The notes under the pieces were generated by a model. The model made no database searches. It was not told where the DNA came from and saw nothing but the letters and a program-made list of their open reading frames with translations. DNA of 64,000 bases from Clostridia bacterium (GTDB lineage Bacteria; Bacillota; Clostridia; Christensenellales; Aristaeellaceae): positions 1 to 64,000 of the forward strand of contig JAFRBK010000039.1 in assembly GCA_017404985.1 (NCBI GenBank). The letters run 5' to 3'. This document shows, piece after piece, positions 41,627-50,380 of the stretch (positions within the stretch are counted from its first letter, which is position 1; each line of letters starts with the position of its first letter). A program made the translations under genes and the position numbers.

Positions 41627-42724
41627 ATGGCGAATACAGCCGCGGGCGAAGCGGTGATTCTGATTCCCAGCCTGGAGCCGGACAACCGGCTGCCCAGATA
41701 TATCCGGGAACTGTTGGAAAACGGTTTCCGCTACGCTGTTGTTGTGGACGACGGGAGCAGTGAATCCTATCAGCCGATTTTCAGCGAGATCGATGCCATC
41801 GACGGCGTAACCGTGCTGCACCATGAGCACAACAAGGGCAAAGGGGAAGCACTGAAGACCGGATACCGTTTTATTCAGGAGAACATGGAAGGGATCACCG
41901 GCGTGATTACCGCGGACGCAGACGGACAGCATGCCGTGAAGGACTGTATCCGCCTGGCGGAAAAACTGGAAGACGGAAAGCAGGCCCTGTATCTCGGAAC
42001 CCGCGACTTCAGAAAGAGCAATGTTCCTTTCAAAAGCAGCCTCGGAAACCGGGCCACCAGCCTGCTGTTTCTCCTTCTGTACGGGCACTGGATCAGCGAT
42101 ACCCAGACGGGGCTCAGAGCCTTCCGGAAGGAAGAGCTTCCCTTCATGGCGGGAATTGACGGCTCCCGTTTCGAATATGAAATGAACGTGCTGATCGCCT
42201 GTGCGCGAAATGGGATTCCCATGATTCCGGTGGAGATCGAAACGATTTATGAAAACGAGAACAAAGGGAGCCATTACCACCCGCTGAAGGACAGCATACG
42301 CATTTTCAAGGTCATGGCGGGTAATTTCGTGAAGTTCATGGGGACGAGCCTGATCTGCTTTTTGCTGGACCAGGGCCTGGCCGCCATTCTTCGGGAATGG
42401 CTCCTGCCGGCGGCGGGACTGGCAAAAGGCGCCTTCTGGAACGTGAATATCAGCGGCTGGGGAGCCCGGGCTGTCAGCGCCGTCGTGAACTTCAAAATGA
42501 ACCAGAACCTGGTATTCAAGCTGAAGGGAAGCCCGAAGCAGGCCGCGTGGAAGTATGCTGTGCTGTGCATCGGGATCATCTGCCTGAGCAACTGCGGTGT
42601 CTGGCTGCTGGGAAAGATCGGAATGGCCGAATGGCTGGCCAAGATCCTGATGGACTTCATTCTTTATTTTGTCAGTTATCGCGTGCAGGCGGCCTGGGTT
42701 TTCCGGGAGGATGAAAAGGCATGA
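41627..42724 (+). CDS. Family 2 glycosyltransferase fused to a GtrA domain
   Basis: This 365-residue protein combines a cytosolic GT2 domain (about 1-220) and a membrane GtrA domain (about 230-360). The GT2 part has VILIPSLEPDNRLPRYIRE, AVVVDDGSSESY, EHNKGKGEALKTGY and the DxD-type TADADGQH. The GtrA part has four helices, starting KFMGTSLICFLLDQGLAAI and with the WVFREDEKA end. Such fusions make a polyprenyl-phosphate sugar and help flip it, as in teichoic acid or O-antigen decoration. The next gene begins within the stop codon (ATGA overlap). Confidence 0.9.
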   Translation: MANTAAGEAVILIPSLEPDNRLPRYIRELLENGFRYAVVVDDGSSESYQPIFSEIDAIDGVTVLHHEHNKGKGEALKTGYRFIQENMEGITGVITADADGQHAVKDCIRLAEKLEDGKQALYLGTRDFRKSNVPFKSSLGNRATSLLFLLLYGHWISDTQTGLRAFRKEELPFMAGIDGSRFEYEMNVLIACARNGIPMIPVEIETIYENENKGSHYHPLKDSIRIFKVMAGNFVKFMGTSLICFLLDQGLAAILREWLLPAAGLAKGAFWNVNISGWGARAVSAVVNFKMNQNLVFKLKGSPKQAAWKYAVLCIGIICLSNCGVWLLGKIGMAEWLAKILMDFILYFVSYRVQAAWVFREDEKA

Positions 42725-43554
42725 AAACCCTGAAAACAATCCTGTGGTTTCTGGGGTGGCTTCTCCTTGCGGCCGCCCTCTGCGCACTGAGCTCGATGAC
42801 CCTGTTCCGGTCCGGCGGCGACATCCTCTTTACCGTAGGGCCGGTGGAAGTGCATGCGGCCGGCGCCGGAGCGGGGCTTGGTTTCCTGACAATGGTACTG
42901 GCCGGAAACCTGTACTGCCGGGACCGGAAGCGGCGAAACCGGGAAAAGAACTCCCTGGGCTTGATGCTGCAGGGAGCCGGATTCGGCCTCCTGCCGGCTG
43001 CGGCTGTATGGAACGCTTTTCTGTACTACGACAGAATGGGGCAGGGGCGCGAAATCATCAAACCGATGCCATCCCTTCCGCTGCTGACGGAGAATGGCTT
43101 CTACTGCCCGACGCGGATCGATCTGGCTGCGGCAGTGATCTGCTTCCTTGCTGTCTGCCTGTGGCTGATCCTGCGGAAGGATGACCTGGCGCGAAAAGGG
43201 GACCTGCTGATGGTGGCCGCTGTGCTATGGTCCGCCGTGAGAATTGTGACGGAATCCTTCCACGGGGATCCGCGGCTGATGCCCTGGGGGCAGCCGGTTC
43301 TGCGCTATGCGGGATGCCTGGTTATTCTGATTTGCCTGGGGATCTGGACCGCACGGAGGGAAAGAAAACAAAAAAACACGGTCCAGCCTGTTCTGGACTG
43401 GATCGCGGCGCTGGCCGGAACAACAGCAATCATCCTGGTATCTGCCGGAATTTTTTCCACGGGAAGCGAGATCGGCAATTTTGCCGTGATTGCGGGCGCT
43501 GCAGTGCTGAGCGGGACGGTAACCCTGATTGCAGGCAGCGACAGCAGGGGTTGA
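42721..43554 (+). CDS. Lgt-like polytopic membrane protein
   Basis: The 277-residue product has seven or eight hydrophobic helices, beginning TILWFLGWLLLAAALCAL. The segment SAVRIVTESFHGDPRLMPW followed by a helix resembles the C-terminal motif of prolipoprotein diacylglyceryl transferase (R-x-x-x-E-x-x-x-x-D), but the central His-Gly motif of Lgt is absent and overall similarity is low. It may be a divergent family member or an unrelated membrane enzyme. It is coupled to the GT2-GtrA gene by ATGA. Confidence 0.55.
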   Translation: MKTLKTILWFLGWLLLAAALCALSSMTLFRSGGDILFTVGPVEVHAAGAGAGLGFLTMVLAGNLYCRDRKRRNREKNSLGLMLQGAGFGLLPAAAVWNAFLYYDRMGQGREIIKPMPSLPLLTENGFYCPTRIDLAAAVICFLAVCLWLILRKDDLARKGDLLMVAAVLWSAVRIVTESFHGDPRLMPWGQPVLRYAGCLVILICLGIWTARRERKQKNTVQPVLDWIAALAGTTAIILVSAGIFSTGSEIGNFAVIAGAAVLSGTVTLIAGSDSRG

Positions 43555-43555
43555 A

Positions 43556-44008
43556 TCAGCGCCGGTTCGGGCAATTGGTTTTCCGGCAGCTTTTACAGGT
43601 GTCCAGATCAATCGCGGATCCGGCAACCGCCATCTCAATGGGATCAGTACCTGCAGGGGAGACCGCCTCCAGCCCCAGACGGGAAAAGAACCCCACGGTA
43701 TCCGGCGGGCTGAACAGGCGCACTTCCCGGGCGGCATGGCTCTGGGCTTTGAACAGCAGCAAACGGAGCACCAAATCGCCCAGGCGCTGATTCCGGCATT
43801 CTTCCAGAACTCCGATGTCGCCCAGCCAGAAGGCATCCTCTTTCCACCAGATCCGCCCGGCAGCAACGGGCCTGCCATCCAGATAAACGCAGGCATTCCA
43901 GCTTTCATCATCCAGAGAATCCCTTTCGCGGCCGAAAACCGACCGGCGAACAGGGAGCACCGCATCCTCCAGCGGCTGGCCGGGCTCGAACCACTTGCCC
44001 TGAACCAT
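43556..44008 (-). CDS. GNAT-family acetyltransferase with C-terminal cysteine cluster
   Basis: This 150-residue protein has the acetyl-CoA loop region ECRNQRLGDLVLRLLLFKA in residues 74-92 and GFFSRLGLEAV further on. The last 20 residues read DTCKSCRKTNCPNRR, three cysteines in a C-x2-C-x4-C pattern that could bind zinc or a metal cluster. The acceptor is unknown. It ends one base after the convergent gene stops. Confidence 0.8.
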   Translation of the reverse strand: MVQGKWFEPGQPLEDAVLPVRRSVFGRERDSLDDESWNACVYLDGRPVAAGRIWWKEDAFWLGDIGVLEECRNQRLGDLVLRLLLFKAQSHAAREVRLFSPPDTVGFFSRLGLEAVSPAGTDPIEMAVAGSAIDLDTCKSCRKTNCPNRR

Positions 44009-44065
44009 TCAAACCACAACCCCTTTCCCAAAAGGATCGACCATCTATTGCAAGGAGGCCTTTTC

Positions 44066-44284
44066 ATGGACAAAGAAAAAATCGACAGGATCAACGAACT
44101 GGCCCGGATCAAAAAACAGCGTGCGCTGACGGAGGCGGAGGCGGCGGAACAGGCGGCCCTGAGGCAGGAATACCTGGCTGAATACCGGGAAAACATGAAA
44201 GCCATGCTGGACAACCTGATTATCCAGGAACCGGACGGCACAAAGCATGCCCTCCGGCAGAAGGATGAACCGCCGCTGCAGTGA
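44066..44284 (+). CDS. DUF896 (UPF0291, YnzC-like) protein
   Basis: The product has 72 residues, the right size, starting MDKEKIDRINELARIKKQRA then LTEAEAAEQAALRQEYLAEYR and ending PDGTKHALRQK. This matches the DUF896 helical hairpin of YnzC, a small cytosolic protein of Firmicutes linked to SOS-region genes in Bacillus. Its role is not established. A strong AAGGAGG precedes the start. Confidence 0.9.
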   Translation: MDKEKIDRINELARIKKQRALTEAEAAEQAALRQEYLAEYRENMKAMLDNLIIQEPDGTKHALRQKDEPPLQ

Positions 44285-44339
44285 GGCCGGCGGCGCTGAC
44301 CCGAAAGCCATGATATCCTATGCGCAGGGGAAAGTCAAC

Positions 44340-44368
44340 TTGCCAAGAGCTGCGCGGAAAGATATAAT
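44340..44368 (+). promoter_or_regulatory. Promoter of the DUF1292 / envelope operon
   Basis: TTGCCA at 44340-44345 and a perfect TATAAT at 44363-44368 are 17 bases apart, 41 bases before the ATG at 44410. Confidence 0.75.
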
Positions 44369-44409
44369 ACTTACGGTTTTTTGAATTATAAAGAAAGAAG
44401 GGGAAGAAC

Positions 44410-44745
44410 ATGAGCGATAATGAAAAGAACCTGATGAACGAAGAAGACGGTGAACAGGAACAGGATATCGTCGTTTTTGAAGACGAAGACGGAAACGAGT
44501 ATGAATTTACCCCCGTAGATTACTTCTTCTACAACGGCGATGAATACTGCCTGCTGACGGAGATTCTGGATGCCGACGAGGAGGAGGATCCTGAAGGAAC
44601 CGAAGTCATTGTATGCAAAGTGACCGAGGAAAAGAACGAGAACGGAGAGGATGAGGACGTTTTTTCCCTCGTGGAGGACGAAGAGCTGGCGGCCAAGCTG
44701 GTTGAAATTGCCAACACGAAAATGAACGAGGACGAAGAGGAATAA
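44410..44745 (+). CDS. DUF1292 acidic protein (YrzB-like)
   Basis: This 111-residue protein is very acidic (many Glu and Asp). It has DIVVFEDEDGNEYEFTPVDYF then YNGDEYCLLTEILDADE and VIVCKVTEE, the two-repeat beta pattern of DUF1292 proteins. Most Firmicutes carry a homologue next to yrrK/yrzL; here it opens an envelope-related operon. Its function is unknown. It ends three bases before the next gene. Confidence 0.88.
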   Translation: MSDNEKNLMNEEDGEQEQDIVVFEDEDGNEYEFTPVDYFFYNGDEYCLLTEILDADEEEDPEGTEVIVCKVTEEKNENGEDEDVFSLVEDEELAAKLVEIANTKMNEDEEE

Positions 44746-44748
44746 GCC

Positions 44749-45837
44749 ATGACCGAAATGAAACTGCCCGTACGGATTCTGATTGCGCTGCTTTGTGCGG
44801 TGGTCATTCTCGCAATGCCTTTTGTGCTTTCCGGTCCCAATTTGCTGGACCATACCAAGCAGCAACTGATGAACGAGGATTCAGAGGATGAGGAAGGGGA
44901 GGAGATCGACTTCGGCCGGCTGTTCTTCTCCACGGCCTATGCGGAGGAAGACGATCTGGACGTGGTCAGCGTCAATGAGGGAGAACTGGTTTCCCAGCCT
45001 GACTGGGCACTGCCTCAGGACGATTTTACCGTGCCGCCCATGCCGAATCCGGCCGGATACACGGAGAACGGATACGCAGACGAGACGATTCAGGTCATGG
45101 TGGAAAGCAGGGAAATCGACGGGATGACCGTACACATCGCGAACGTGAAAATCAGCGATCCCAGCCAGCTGCGGACCGCCATCGCGGGGAAAAAGGTGAG
45201 CAGCGACAAAACGGCGGCGGTTGCCGCGATGGCCAAAGCAAACAACACGGTGATCGCCATGAACGGCGATTATTACGGCCAGCTGCCCGAAAAGAAGCTG
45301 TTTGAGTTCCGGATGGGGCAGAAAATCCGCAGCAAGACCAACAAAATCAAGGATACGCTGATTATTGACAAGGACGGGGACTTTCACCTGTTTGTTAAAT
45401 CCAAAGGCCTGGCGGATTTTGCCAAACAGAACAAAGACGAGATCGTGAATGCTTTTATGTTCGGTCCGGCACTGGTGATTGACGGGGAAATTCAGAAGAT
45501 CGATTCCGAATATGCCTATGCCCCGGTATACAAAAATCCCAGAAGCGCCATCGGACAGACCGGAAAGCTGAGCTATGTGATGGTACTGGTGGAAGGCCCG
45601 GAGGACAATTCCGGCGCGACCCAGCAGGAAATGGCCCAGATTATGTACGACCTCGGCTGTGTGCAGGCATATAATCTGGACGGCGGCAATACGGCGGAAA
45701 TGGTGATGCTGGAAGGCTATGCGGAGGGAAATATCACCGAAAAATTCCATTTCAAGGGAAGAACGGAAGCGGGCACCAGAGGCCAGACCGATATCATCTA
45801 TTTCGCCACATTGGTGCCGGAAAACACCTGGCAATAA
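44749..45837 (+). CDS. Secreted phosphodiester glycosidase (NAGPA-domain protein)
   Basis: The 362-residue protein has an N-terminal membrane/signal segment at about 7-26 and an acidic linker. The NAGPA domain covers about 115-360, with TVIAMNGDYYGQLPEK, AFMFGPALVIDGEI, YAPVYKNPRSAIGQT and the diagnostic CVQAYNLDGGNTAEMVM near residue 305. The domain cleaves a phosphodiester-linked sugar in human UCE and is widespread in bacterial exopolysaccharide or teichoic acid clusters. It acts outside the membrane. The next gene starts 21 bases later. Confidence 0.85.
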   Translation: MTEMKLPVRILIALLCAVVILAMPFVLSGPNLLDHTKQQLMNEDSEDEEGEEIDFGRLFFSTAYAEEDDLDVVSVNEGELVSQPDWALPQDDFTVPPMPNPAGYTENGYADETIQVMVESREIDGMTVHIANVKISDPSQLRTAIAGKKVSSDKTAAVAAMAKANNTVIAMNGDYYGQLPEKKLFEFRMGQKIRSKTNKIKDTLIIDKDGDFHLFVKSKGLADFAKQNKDEIVNAFMFGPALVIDGEIQKIDSEYAYAPVYKNPRSAIGQTGKLSYVMVLVEGPEDNSGATQQEMAQIMYDLGCVQAYNLDGGNTAEMVMLEGYAEGNITEKFHFKGRTEAGTRGQTDIIYFATLVPENTWQ

Positions 45838-45858
45838 GACAAAAGGACATTATTCAGC

Positions 45859-46821
45859 ATGAAACTGTGGGACGACGCGATTACGATCTCCCTGGCAGGA
45901 ATCGATTTATACGCTTTCGGCCTTTTCTGCATGATTGGGGCCGTTGCGGCTGCGACGGCCGTCTGGGCGCTGTGCAGGGGATATCAAATGGAAAAAGGAA
46001 GCGCCGGAATTCTGACGGGGCTGATGCTGCTGTGCGGCGCGCTTGTTTCCCGGATCGGCTTCTGCCTGATGAACCAGAGCCTGGGGTGCATGATGCCTTT
46101 GGCCAGCTGGTTCCGGATTACAGAAGGCGGATGGAGCCTGAGCGGCATGATTCTCGGTGCGCTGGCAGGAAGCCGGATGGCAGCCGCCGTTTTCCGTGTT
46201 CCTCCGAAGCGGACGATGGATATCACCGTAACCGCCCTGCCGCTGATGATCGCAGCGATCAAGTATGCGGAAGAGAAAATACCGGATTTCGATATCAGCC
46301 GGCCGCTGGGCGACGGTTTTCCGGCCGGGATCAGCATCCTGACCGTTCAGGATGAATACGGAACATACCTGGCGACCCGGCGGGTCGGCCTGGTACTGGC
46401 GCTGGTCCTGTTTTTCATTCTTGTTTTTTCTCTGCTGCGGAAAAACCGGAAGGACGGAGACCAGGGGATCCTTTTTCTTCTTCTGTGCGGGGCAGGGGGG
46501 ATTCTGCTGGAAAGCCTTCGCTATGACCATTTTCTGGAATTCAGCTTCGTTCGGCTGCAGATGGTGCTTTATGCCGGAATCCTGGTCTGGGGCACCGTTC
46601 TGGCCATCCGGCAGGATGAAGCAAACCGGAAAGGATTACGAAGAACCGCAATCATCACCTGTATTCTGGCCATCGGCATCTGCGGAGGAATCGAATTTGC
46701 CCTGGACCGTATGTCCATTAACCACGTGGTCCTGTATGTGATTATGATTGCGGCGCTGGCAGTGCCCGTCAGCCTCGGATGCTGCCTGCTGAGGAGAAAG
46801 GAACCGAAGTCCCTTGAGTGA
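45859..46821 (+). CDS. Divergent prolipoprotein diacylglyceryl transferase-like membrane protein
   Basis: The protein has 320 residues and about nine membrane helices. Lgt-like elements are SLGCMMPLASWFRITEGGW followed by SLSGMILGALAG, and GGILLESLRYDHFLEFSFV. In authentic Lgt the motif reads GG-x-(S/A)-x-H-G-G with an essential histidine; here serine occupies its place (WSLSG). Arg and Glu of the late R-x-x-E-type segment are partly kept. It is probably not a standard Lgt. It overlaps the next gene by eight bases. Confidence 0.6.
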   Translation: MKLWDDAITISLAGIDLYAFGLFCMIGAVAAATAVWALCRGYQMEKGSAGILTGLMLLCGALVSRIGFCLMNQSLGCMMPLASWFRITEGGWSLSGMILGALAGSRMAAAVFRVPPKRTMDITVTALPLMIAAIKYAEEKIPDFDISRPLGDGFPAGISILTVQDEYGTYLATRRVGLVLALVLFFILVFSLLRKNRKDGDQGILFLLLCGAGGILLESLRYDHFLEFSFVRLQMVLYAGILVWGTVLAIRQDEANRKGLRRTAIITCILAIGICGGIEFALDRMSINHVVLYVIMIAALAVPVSLGCCLLRRKEPKSLE

Positions 46822-48862
46822 ACACGGCACGGAGAAAATGCCCCTGAGCAGCACGATGGCCCATCTGTACGGGTATATCTACTGTATGCTGCTCAGCAAT
46901 ATCCTGACCGGCATTCCGCTGTTCGGGGGCGCATTGTACCTGTGCGGCCGGGGTGTGATTGTTTTCTCCGGCATTCTTCAGAAAAAAAACAGAAAGTATC
47001 TTCCCAATGCGGGCAAATGGTGGATCGGCATTGAAGCTGTGGCACTGTTTGCCCTTTCCATCCTTCTGATCGGCCTGTTCCCGACCACTTTTGAAAGCAC
47101 GGGGCTTTGGGTTCTGTACGCGGCGGTGGCGCTCTGCCTGCTGGCGGATGCCAATACCCGGCGGATTCTGAAACTGACAGGCGGCAAAGACGCCTCCAGG
47201 CGCACCCGTATCGTCGGCATTATTCTGCAGGGAATGATCATCATTGCCATGTCGGTGATTCTCATCGCCAGCCTGGGGCCGTGGCCGGGATGGCCCATGA
47301 GCGGCGGATTTGCCCTGCTGGTCCTGATTCGTGCCTATGCCCTGTACCAAATGGATGTCCGCAGCGCTGACGAGAGAAAACCGTCGGACACAACCGATAT
47401 GCGCAGCATTCAGGCCTACCAGAGCTTTGAATGGATCAGCCTGAGCCTGATCGCTGGCATCGAACTGCTGACGGCGGTCATGTATGCCCTGCTGGCAACG
47501 CAGACGGAATGGCTGCTTCCGGCCATGGCCGTAGCCATCGGCTGCACGCTTGTGTTCGCTGAAGGGGCGATGATTTTCCTGCGGAGGTCCAGGAATCCCA
47601 ACCGCAGAAACCCGACCTGGCTGCTTCTGATCGGCCTGGCCATGTGCACCGGCGGCGCAGTGCTGTGCGGATGGATGCTGGGCAGGGGAATCGTGGATTA
47701 CGTAAGGATGTACCTCTGCCTGGGACTGTGCAGCGCGGGCGGGGCCATGAGCCTGACCGGGCTCTACTATATCGAACAGATGATGCCGGGCGTTGCCCGC
47801 CTGATGGGCGGAACCGTGGATACGGACTACACCAGAATGCGCCAGAGCAATATTGAACTGGCCCGGCTGCTGGGAGACACACTGGCGCTCGTGGCGCTGA
47901 CCATCTTCTGCTTTGCCGGAAAAGCGGACCTTCCGCGGAGCTGGGACCAGCTGTGTGCACGGTACCAGCCGGTGATGATTGTGATGATTCTGATCGTTTC
48001 CGTCGGAGCCCTGCTGAGCATTTTCCATTTTCCCTTCAGCGCCCGCTATATTGAGAAACTGAGGAAATTTCTGCACCAGCAGGAAGCCGGAGAGGAAAAC
48101 CCGGCTCTGAAGAGACAGCTGGAAAACGCAGCCAGGGGCCAGGTTCATCAGCCTTTTCTGACCCGGTTTCTGGTGTCCATTCTCAAAATCGGATTTAAAT
48201 ATACCCTGCGGGATGAAGACCATATTGTACAGGACGACAGCAATCCGATTCTCTTTCTCGGGAACCATCTGGAGGTGTTGGGGCCGATTCTCTGCACGCT
48301 GTGGTTTCCGGTGCATGTCCGTTTCTGGTCCATTTCCCAGATGATGGGCGACAAGGAGAAAGTGTGCGACTATGTCTACACCAACACCTTCGGGAAGGTC
48401 AGCTGGCTGCCGGATTTCGCCGCCCGGCTGGTGTCCCGGTTTATCGGATGGCTGAGCGTGAATGTCATGAGCCAGCTGGAATGCATTCCCGTATACCGGG
48501 ATTCACCGATGAAGCTGCGGGAGACGGTGAGGATCAGCATTGAGGCGCTGGAGGCCGGTGACAATCTGATGATTTTTCCGGAGAGCCCTGACCAGAAATA
48601 TGAACTGCAGGGGATCGGCAAGCTCAGCCCCGGATTCGTGATGCTGGCCACGGCATACTGGAAGAAGGCAGGCAAACGGCTGCGGATGCTGCCGGTATAT
48701 ATCAGCAAAGCGGAAAAGACCATTCAGTTCGGCACCATCTTCGTGTTTAATCCCGATAACCCCTATGCGGACGAGCAAAAACGCATTATAGATGAAACGG
48801 AACGGCAGATTTTCGCCATGGCGGGAATCGAGCCGGACACAGAGGAGGCTGCAAACGCATGA
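46814..48862 (+). CDS. Polytopic membrane domain fused to a PlsC-type acyltransferase
   Basis: The 682-residue frame starts at a TTG at 46814 (AGGAGAAAGG twelve bases before); an ATG at 46838 is the alternative. Residues about 15-420 contain ten or so membrane helices with no recognised family. Residues about 470-670 form a 1-acyl-glycerol-3-phosphate acyltransferase domain: ILFLGNHLEVLGP in place of the usual N-H-x4-D, QLECIPVYRDSP for motif II, and DNLMIFPESPDQKY for motif III. The Asp of HX4D is replaced by Gly, so catalysis may be altered. It probably acylates a lipid or membrane-bound acceptor. The next gene overlaps by four bases. Confidence 0.75.
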   Translation: MSEHGTEKMPLSSTMAHLYGYIYCMLLSNILTGIPLFGGALYLCGRGVIVFSGILQKKNRKYLPNAGKWWIGIEAVALFALSILLIGLFPTTFESTGLWVLYAAVALCLLADANTRRILKLTGGKDASRRTRIVGIILQGMIIIAMSVILIASLGPWPGWPMSGGFALLVLIRAYALYQMDVRSADERKPSDTTDMRSIQAYQSFEWISLSLIAGIELLTAVMYALLATQTEWLLPAMAVAIGCTLVFAEGAMIFLRRSRNPNRRNPTWLLLIGLAMCTGGAVLCGWMLGRGIVDYVRMYLCLGLCSAGGAMSLTGLYYIEQMMPGVARLMGGTVDTDYTRMRQSNIELARLLGDTLALVALTIFCFAGKADLPRSWDQLCARYQPVMIVMILIVSVGALLSIFHFPFSARYIEKLRKFLHQQEAGEENPALKRQLENAARGQVHQPFLTRFLVSILKIGFKYTLRDEDHIVQDDSNPILFLGNHLEVLGPILCTLWFPVHVRFWSISQMMGDKEKVCDYVYTNTFGKVSWLPDFAARLVSRFIGWLSVNVMSQLECIPVYRDSPMKLRETVRISIEALEAGDNLMIFPESPDQKYELQGIGKLSPGFVMLATAYWKKAGKRLRMLPVYISKAEKTIQFGTIFVFNPDNPYADEQKRIIDETERQIFAMAGIEPDTEEAANA

Positions 48863-49473
48863 TGAAACGCATAATCTGTCTCCTGGCGGCATTGCTGATG
48901 ATAGGTTCCTGGGCAAGTGCCGAAGGCTGGTTTCCCGACTGGCAGAATGCGGCAACGCCCACGCCGGGGCCGGAAACAACCGGCGGCTTCCGCTTTCGGG
49001 GAGGCGTGACCTGGGAAATGAATCCGGAAGCTGTCAGGGAAAAGGAAAACGGGCTGCAGATGGAGGAACGGAGCCAGGAAAGCTGGAGCGTGCTCTATTC
49101 TGTCAACAGGGTGGAGGCCAGCCGGTTTTTTGCGGACCTGGTGTATATCTTTTATAACCAGAAGCTTCAGATGATTCTGTATGCTTTTGACAAAGCGGAA
49201 AGCAAAAACAGCTATCTGTACCTGACCGGCGCCCTGAGCGCTGTTTACGGGGAAACGCACGATGCGGAGAGCGCGGAAGTGGTCGGCCTGATGGAACGGG
49301 TGTATCCCGGCATGTATACACTGGAAGGAATCAGTGATGTTCACGCCTGGCAGGTTTCGGACGGAACCCGGATCTATCTGTACCACCAGGAGGGAGGATC
49401 CTTTTCCGTGCTTTACGCAGCGCCGGGAACCTCACTGCCTGAAAACGGCGTGTACATTACCAACGGGCTGTAA
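48859..49473 (+). CDS. Secreted protein of unknown function
   Basis: This 204-residue protein has a signal peptide (MMKRIICLLAALLMIGSWAS) and a mature domain rich in Trp, Tyr and Glu (FRFRGGVTWEMNPEAVREK; YSVNRVEASRFFADLVYIF; VHAWQVSDGTRIYLYHQEG). The second half resembles the compact beta-alpha modules seen in clostridial secreted proteins that assess envelope or calcium-type ligands, but no family could be named. Its ATG overlaps the acyltransferase stop (ATGA), making it the last gene of the operon from 44410. Confidence 0.6.
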   Translation: MMKRIICLLAALLMIGSWASAEGWFPDWQNAATPTPGPETTGGFRFRGGVTWEMNPEAVREKENGLQMEERSQESWSVLYSVNRVEASRFFADLVYIFYNQKLQMILYAFDKAESKNSYLYLTGALSAVYGETHDAESAEVVGLMERVYPGMYTLEGISDVHAWQVSDGTRIYLYHQEGGSFSVLYAAPGTSLPENGVYITNGL

Positions 49474-49489
49474 ATCCTTCTGCGATTTC

Positions 49490-49519
49490 TTGTATTTTTC
49501 GCAGAGGGTGTGGTATCAT
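49490..49519 (+). promoter_or_regulatory. Promoter of the ABC exporter operon with overlapping inverted repeat
   Basis: TTGTAT at 49490-49495 and TATCAT at 49514-49519 are 18 bases apart. TCTGCGA (49479-49485) and TCGCAGA (49499-49505) form a perfect seven-base inverted repeat across the -35 box, a possible operator. Confidence 0.55.
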
Positions 49520-49621
49520 ACAGGAGTTCTGAAATGCGGCCCATGGCGCATGGCATTCTGGGCGATGCGGCGGGTGGCAAGGGTTATTTACGAGACAAAA
49601 ATCAAAAGGAGTTTGGTACCT

Positions 49622-50380
49622 ATGCTGCAGATCAACCATTACACGAAACAGTATTCCGCCAATGGCCCCAAGGCTGTGGATGACCTGAGCCTTCACATCC
49701 GGCCCGGTGAAATCTACGGCTTCCTTGGCCACAACGGTGCCGGGAAGACCACGACCATCAAAGCCTGCTGCGGAATCCTGGATTTCACCGAAGGCGAAAT
49801 TCTGATCAACGGGATGTCCATCAAAAAGCAGCCTCTGGCATGCAAGAAGATTATGGCTTATATTCCGGATAACCCGGATCTGTATGAGTTCATGAGCGGG
49901 ATCCGGTATCTGAACTTTGTCGGCGATGTATACGGCGTTCCCACGGACGTGCGGGAAAAGCATATCGCCGAATATGCCGCGGACATGGGCATTACCGATG
50001 CCCTCGGGGAGAAGGTGGCTTCCTACTCCCACGGCATGAAGCAGAAGCTGGCCATTGTGTCCGCACTGATGCATGAACCCAAGCTGCTGATCATGGACGA
50101 GCCCTTCGTCGGCCTGGACCCCAAGGCGGCCTTTATTCTGAAACAGTTCATGCGCAAATACTGTGACAATGGCGGCGCAATCTTCTTCTCCACCCATGTG
50201 CTGGATGTGGCTGAAAAGCTCTGCGACAAGATCGCTATCATCAAGGGCGGCAAGCTCCTGGCGGACGGCGACATCGAAACCGTCAAGGGCGATGACAGCC
50301 TTGAGGAAGTGTTCCTGGAGCTGGTGGATGATATAAAGGTGGAAGACGAAGCGGCTCAGGCAGGTGAAAAACATGCTTAA
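49622..50380 (+). CDS. ABC transporter ATP-binding protein (exporter type)
   Basis: The start is the ATG at 49622 after AAGGAGTTTGGTACC, giving 252 residues. It has Walker A GHNGAGKTTTIK, the Q-loop AYIPDNPDLYEF, the signature SYSHGMKQKLAIVSALM and Walker B LLIMDEPFVGLD, with STHVLD as switch. A DrrA/CcmA-like single-domain ATPase of this kind pairs with a membrane permease such as that encoded next. Its C-terminus is acidic. Substrate is unknown. Confidence 0.9.
   Translation: MLQINHYTKQYSANGPKAVDDLSLHIRPGEIYGFLGHNGAGKTTTIKACCGILDFTEGEILINGMSIKKQPLACKKIMAYIPDNPDLYEFMSGIRYLNFVGDVYGVPTDVREKHIAEYAADMGITDALGEKVASYSHGMKQKLAIVSALMHEPKLLIMDEPFVGLDPKAAFILKQFMRKYCDNGGAIFFSTHVLDVAEKLCDKIAIIKGGKLLADGDIETVKGDDSLEEVFLELVDDIKVEDEAAQAGEKHA

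Noticed and set aside
46769-48316. A 515-codon minus-strand frame
   Set aside because: It is antisense to the PlsC fusion; its Gln/His-rich composition and lack of a ribosome site argue against coding.
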